From contig OMTC01000142.1 of assembly GCA_900313845.1 (NCBI GenBank), forward strand, positions 1-6,329: 6,329 nt of DNA. Reading direction: 5' to 3'. This document shows positions 5,118 to 6,329 of the stretch, one piece after another. A program made the translations under genes and the position numbers. The notes under the pieces are model-generated. The model was given only the letters and a program-made list of their open reading frames with translations. It ran no database searches and was not told where the DNA came from. The stretch comes from an uncultured Prevotellaceae bacterium. GTDB taxonomy: Bacteria; Bacteroidota; Bacteroidia; Bacteroidales; Bacteroidaceae. Numbering within the stretch: the first letter of the stretch is position 1; the number at the start of each line of letters is the position of its first letter.

Positions 5118-6329
5118 GTGAAAAGACTGCTTTTCTTTCTCTACATTCTCATTACCCTTTGTTTGGCGGCTGCCACTATCATCGAGAAGTATCAAGGGAC
5201 GGAATTCGTTTCTGCCTATGTCTATGGTTCTACTTGGTTCTGTGTGCTATGGGGCATAGGCACTGCTGTGGCAATCGCTTATTTTCTGAAGCAACGAGTG
5301 AGGAGACTTTCCACCGTGTGTCTGCATCTTGCTTTTGTGGTGATTCTGCTGGGCGCTTTGCTCACGCATCTTAGTTCGTATCAGGGAATCATACATCTGC
5401 GAGTGAATGAATCGACGAAGCAGTATCTGTATCAGGACAAGAAGGTGGGAATGAAGCTGAAGGACTTGTCGTTTGAGATTCGTCTCGATACTTTCTACGT
5501 GGATTATCATGAGGGAACGAATTCGGCTTCAGATTATGTTTCGAAGTTTACGATTGTGAATGGAGAGGATGAGGAGAAAGGGGAAGTGTCGATGAATCAG
5601 ATTTATTCGCATCATAACATAAGACTTTATCAGTCGTCCTACGATGAGGATGCACAGGGCAGTTATCTTTCCATCAATAGCGACCCATACGGAATACCTG
5701 TGACTTACGCTGGATATGCGCTGCTGTTTGTTTCGCTCATTTGGATGCTGATTGACCCGAAGGGAAGCTATAGGCAGTTGCTGCGTCATCCACTGATTAA
5801 AAAAGGTGTGCTTTCGCTAGTGCTGATGCTTTCGGTGCAGGGGATGTTTGCATTGAATTCACTGCCAAAGGAAACGGCTGAGGAATTTGGAAAGTTGCAT
5901 ATCCTTTACAACGGACGTATTTGTCCACTTCAGACCTATGCCATCGACTTCACGAAGAAGTTGTATGGGAAGCGATACTATGGCGAATATTCGGCAGAAC
6001 AAGTGCTTACGGGATTTATTTTCTGGTTTGATGAATGGAGTAGGGAACCGATTATCAAGGTGAAAAGTGGGGATGTGCGACAGGCAACTACCTTGCCAAA
6101 ATTCACGACTTACCACTATTTGGACAATTCTCCAGCGGGGTACAAATTGGCGCAGTTGCAGTATCGAGAAGCGAACGACAAGCTGTATCAGGATGCAATG
6201 AAGGTGATTGAGAAAATCTTCCTCGTGAGTGAATTGAAACAGGGCAAGTACATGAGTGTTTTTCCTTACGATGACAAGGGAAACATCACCTGGTATGGAC
6301 CTGTGGATGCGTTGCCTGAAGATATGGAT
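5118..6329 (+). CDS. Cytochrome c biogenesis protein, ResB/CcsB part of a likely CcsBA fusion (partial)
   Basis: A GTG start at 5118 opens a frame of 404 codons that runs off the window without a stop; no in-frame ATG lies between the repeat element and this codon. The N-terminus has three membrane segments (about residues 4-22, 38-57 and 66-86), a periplasmic stretch (about 88-190), then two more segments (about 193-212 and 229-246) and another soluble region. This is the ResB/CcsB layout of system II cytochrome c maturation, which exports heme and ligates it to CxxCH apocytochromes. His70 in the third segment, in HLAFVVILLGA, looks like the conserved transmembrane heme-ligand His of CcsB. 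In Bacteroidetes this protein is usually fused to CcsA; the CcsA half with its WWD motif would lie beyond 6329. It could mature the two hemes of the upstream lipoprotein. It appears separately promoted. Confidence 0.85.
   Translation, partial: MKRLLFFLYILITLCLAAATIIEKYQGTEFVSAYVYGSTWFCVLWGIGTAVAIAYFLKQRVRRLSTVCLHLAFVVILLGALLTHLSSYQGIIHLRVNESTKQYLYQDKKVGMKLKDLSFEIRLDTFYVDYHEGTNSASDYVSKFTIVNGEDEEKGEVSMNQIYSHHNIRLYQSSYDEDAQGSYLSINSDPYGIPVTYAGYALLFVSLIWMLIDPKGSYRQLLRHPLIKKGVLSLVLMLSVQGMFALNSLPKETAEEFGKLHILYNGRICPLQTYAIDFTKKLYGKRYYGEYSAEQVLTGFIFWFDEWSREPIIKVKSGDVRQATTLPKFTTYHYLDNSPAGYKLAQLQYREANDKLYQDAMKVIEKIFLVSELKQGKYMSVFPYDDKGNITWYGPVDALPEDMD

Noticed and set aside
5247..6116. Minus-strand frames opposite the cytochrome biogenesis gene (5247-5510, 5529-5789, 5859-6116)
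   Set aside because: They are antisense to a continuous 404-codon frame with a clear multi-membrane-segment ResB-like pattern.

Overview
The window looks like a chromosomal segment from a Bacteroidales bacterium, probably of the Prevotella/Segatella or Bacteroides type. The evidence is Bacteroidetes-type promoters (TAnnTTTG -7 boxes), A-rich leaders without a Shine-Dalgarno sequence, two lipoproteins with an acidic C-[S/T]-D-D-D export signal, and a ResB/CcsA-type cytochrome c maturation protein. The genus assignment is inference only. No rRNA, tRNA, CRISPR array, integrase or transposase gene is visible.

Layout. Bases 1-65 may hold the 5' end of a divergent minus-strand gene with its own -7 box (82-89). 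A good Bacteroidetes promoter (220-252) precedes the first plus-strand gene. Then come four plus-strand genes: an outer-membrane beta-barrel, porin-like protein (289-1650); an imelysin/M75-family surface lipoprotein (1819-3066); a di-heme DHOR-family lipoprotein with two CxxCH sites (3269-4987); and the first 404 residues of a CcsB/ResB-type cytochrome c biogenesis protein with a GTG start (5118 to the window end). No canonical promoter lies before the imelysin or di-heme genes, so the first three probably form one transcription unit. A terminator-like hairpin (5038-5059) and a new -7 box (5073-5080) separate the fourth gene.

How the genes may work together. Imelysin proteins are related to the EfeO iron-binding component, and imelysin and DHOR genes are often neighbours. 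Here both carry surface-export signals, an outer-membrane barrel with a very acidic segment lies upstream, and a cytochrome c maturation gene, able to attach the two hemes, lies downstream. A cell-surface, redox-coupled iron or heme acquisition module is a reasonable hypothesis, but the substrate cannot be read from the sequence.

The most notable sequence-level features are a perfect in-frame 42-bp tandem duplication inside the porin gene, an array of five short hairpins with G-U/G-C co-variation between the imelysin and di-heme genes, bracketed by an exact 15-bp direct repeat, and a ~99-bp inverted-repeat element that carries both the terminator and the promoter between genes three and four.
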